Below, one piece after another: positions 63,235 to 64,000 of a DNA stretch of 64,000 nucleotides (positions are counted from its first letter, which is position 1; the number at the start of each line of letters is the position of its first letter). Both the position numbers and the translations under genes were made by a program. The stretch is from contig NZ_VFPB01000001.1 of NCBI RefSeq assembly GCF_006716465.1, forward strand, positions 778,983 through 842,982. The letters run 5' to 3'. Below the pieces are notes generated by a model. It did not search any database, was not told the origin of the DNA, and saw nothing but the letters and a program-made list of their open reading frames with translations. The stretch is from Pseudoxanthomonas sp. 3HH-4. Its GTDB lineage: Bacteria; Pseudomonadota; Gammaproteobacteria; Xanthomonadales; Xanthomonadaceae.

Positions 63235-63741
63235 ATGTCGCGCAAAACAATTCTTCTCTTCTTGCTTATCTTCCCCTTGGAGTCCTATGCACAGACAGCA
63301 TGCCCTCAAGGTGTAGCGCCGGGTGATCCGCGTTGTGGCCCCGGTGGGGGTGGGGGCGGCGGATGGGATCTACCTGCCGGGAAGGTATACACCCGATGGA
63401 AGTCAACTTGGGGTGCGATGGTGGAGGACACTGCCACCGGGAATGTGGGCACGTCGACCGGTCAATCGAGTCGCCGGAAAGCGGTCCGCGAAGCGCTTGC
63501 AAAATGCAAGGCCATGGGGGCAGGGCTGGAATGCAAATACATCTACACCTACACGAACAGCTGCGCGGTCGTTGCCGAGCCGATTGAGGTGCTAAAGAAT
63601 TCGGTCTCTGCCTATCAGAACGGAGAGACGGTGGAGGCTGCATCAAAGCTCGCCATAGCCGGCTGCTCAGTTCGAAACGGAGGGCGTGCCTGTCAAGTGT
63701 ATTACTCGAACTGCACAGCCCCAGTCTTGATTCGCGAGTAA
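63235..63741 (+). CDS. Exported DUF4189-domain protein at the end of the virB operon
   Basis: The 168-residue protein has a signal peptide (cut after SYA, about residue 19), a Gly run (37-43) and a DUF4189 domain: WGAMVEDTATGNVGTSTGQS, RKAVREALAKCKAMG and several cysteines, including C-x-YYSNC near the end. DUF4189 proteins are small secreted or periplasmic proteins of unknown function. Its position 12 bases after virB6 suggests a job with the secretion system; immunity protein is one option among several. No XVIPCD-type tail is visible, so it does not look like a substrate of VirD4. Confidence 0.8.
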   Translation: MSRKTILLFLLIFPLESYAQTACPQGVAPGDPRCGPGGGGGGGWDLPAGKVYTRWKSTWGAMVEDTATGNVGTSTGQSSRRKAVREALAKCKAMGAGLECKYIYTYTNSCAVVAEPIEVLKNSVSAYQNGETVEAASKLAIAGCSVRNGGRACQVYYSNCTAPVLIRE

Positions 63742-63748
63742 TGATGGG

Positions 63749-64000
63749 GTGGTCACATCGAAGTGCTGGACGGCGCCGAGCTATAACTCGGGAGGATACC
63801 TGCCCCCCATACCGGCCGATGACATTTCGTTCGCGCTACCGGCCATCCCAGCCGGTGTGCTGCGGCGAAGGAAACTGTCAAAAATGCGGGACCAAAGGTG
63901 GTCATACGCGCGGAGTGCGCTTGACTACGAGAATCAGTGCGTGGTGATCGAAGAGCCCGAAGTTGGAGGCGGGTCGATGCGTATCGTGTGCCGCAGCAGA
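63749..64000 (+). CDS. Possible partial gene running off the window
   Basis: From 63731 one frame stays open to the window end (first usable start GTG at 63749). It reads with acidic/aromatic content (YENQCVVIEEPEVGGGS) that looks more protein-like than the Arg-rich frames beside it. No family is recognised and there is no clear ribosome-binding site. It may be the start of the next gene of the locus or a degraded remnant. Confidence 0.3.
   Translation, partial: MVTSKCWTAPSYNSGGYLPPIPADDISFALPAIPAGVLRRRKLSKMRDQRWSYARSALDYENQCVVIEEPEVGGGSMRIVCRSR

Noticed and set aside
63741-63947. A 68-codon frame starting ATGATG on the DUF4189 stop codon
   Set aside because: Arg-rich with no pattern of a protein; another frame here stays open to the window end and looks more coding-like.
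1-64000. CRISPR arrays, rRNA genes, integrases or full insertion sequences
   Set aside because: No regularly spaced direct repeats, rRNA motifs, transposase or integrase domains were found; the repeats present are inverted and dispersed.

Overview
This window is a chromosomal segment from a high-G+C gammaproteobacterium, almost certainly a member of the Xanthomonadaceae (Pseudoxanthomonas / Stenotrophomonas / Lysobacter / Luteimonas range; the genus cannot be fixed from this sequence alone). The evidence is the whole set of family-typical loci: a tryptophan 2,3-dioxygenase whose residue numbering matches the Xanthomonas enzyme, a DAK2-DegV fusion, a birA-coaX-SPOR cluster, a trp cluster interrupted by extra genes, dispersed palindromic repeats, and a type IV secretion locus of the Xanthomonadales antibacterial kind.

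Layout. 1-6.2 kb: mtfA peptidase, a small exported protein, a DAK2-DegV fatty-acid-kinase-like protein, then plsY-birA-coaX-SPOR as a tight operon, then tRNA-Thr. 6.3-12.1 kb: arginase, two entericidin-like lipoproteins, a CsbD protein, an unknown exported protein, trpS, a small membrane protein and a metallo-beta-lactamase-fold hydrolase. 12.3-15.3 kb: an M28 peptidase, a BLUF photoreceptor and tandem VOC proteins. 15.4-19.3 kb (minus strand): a 2-oxoacid dehydrogenase operon E1alpha-E1beta-SH3 protein-E2, with palindromic repeat sequence read in frame inside two of the enzymes. 19.5-22.8 kb: a large secreted ExeM/NucH-type nuclease.

22.9-29.2 kb holds aromatic amino-acid catabolism: tryptophan dioxygenase, a POT peptide transporter, then a MarR regulator divergent from hppD and hmgA. 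A DUF559 gene bounded by 37-bp inverted repeats sits between hppD and hmgA. 29.2-31.5 kb: two proteins of unknown function and a CaCA antiporter. 31.6-37.6 kb: a complete six-gene multisubunit Na+(K+)/H+ antiporter operon (fused phaAB, then C-G). 37.6-43 kb: an NAD-dependent epimerase-like protein, a DUF962 membrane protein, an SMR pump, purC, a membrane-anchored J protein, rpe and a YegS-type lipid kinase. 43.1-49.7 kb: trpE, a SIMPL protein, trpG, trpD, an ABM-domain protein, trpC, a HAD phosphatase and a zinc-ribbon protein.

49.7-64 kb: the type IV secretion locus. virD4 and a small coiled-coil/membrane protein are on the minus strand. virB7-8-9-10-11-1-2-3-4-5-6 run on the plus strand, ending in a secreted DUF4189 protein. 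VirB7 carries an extra C-terminal N0-like domain and no relaxase is present, as in the bacteria-killing systems of Xanthomonas and Stenotrophomonas. Base composition drops clearly after virB4, so virB5, virB6 and the DUF4189 gene look like a separately acquired or faster-evolving module. The window ends inside this locus.
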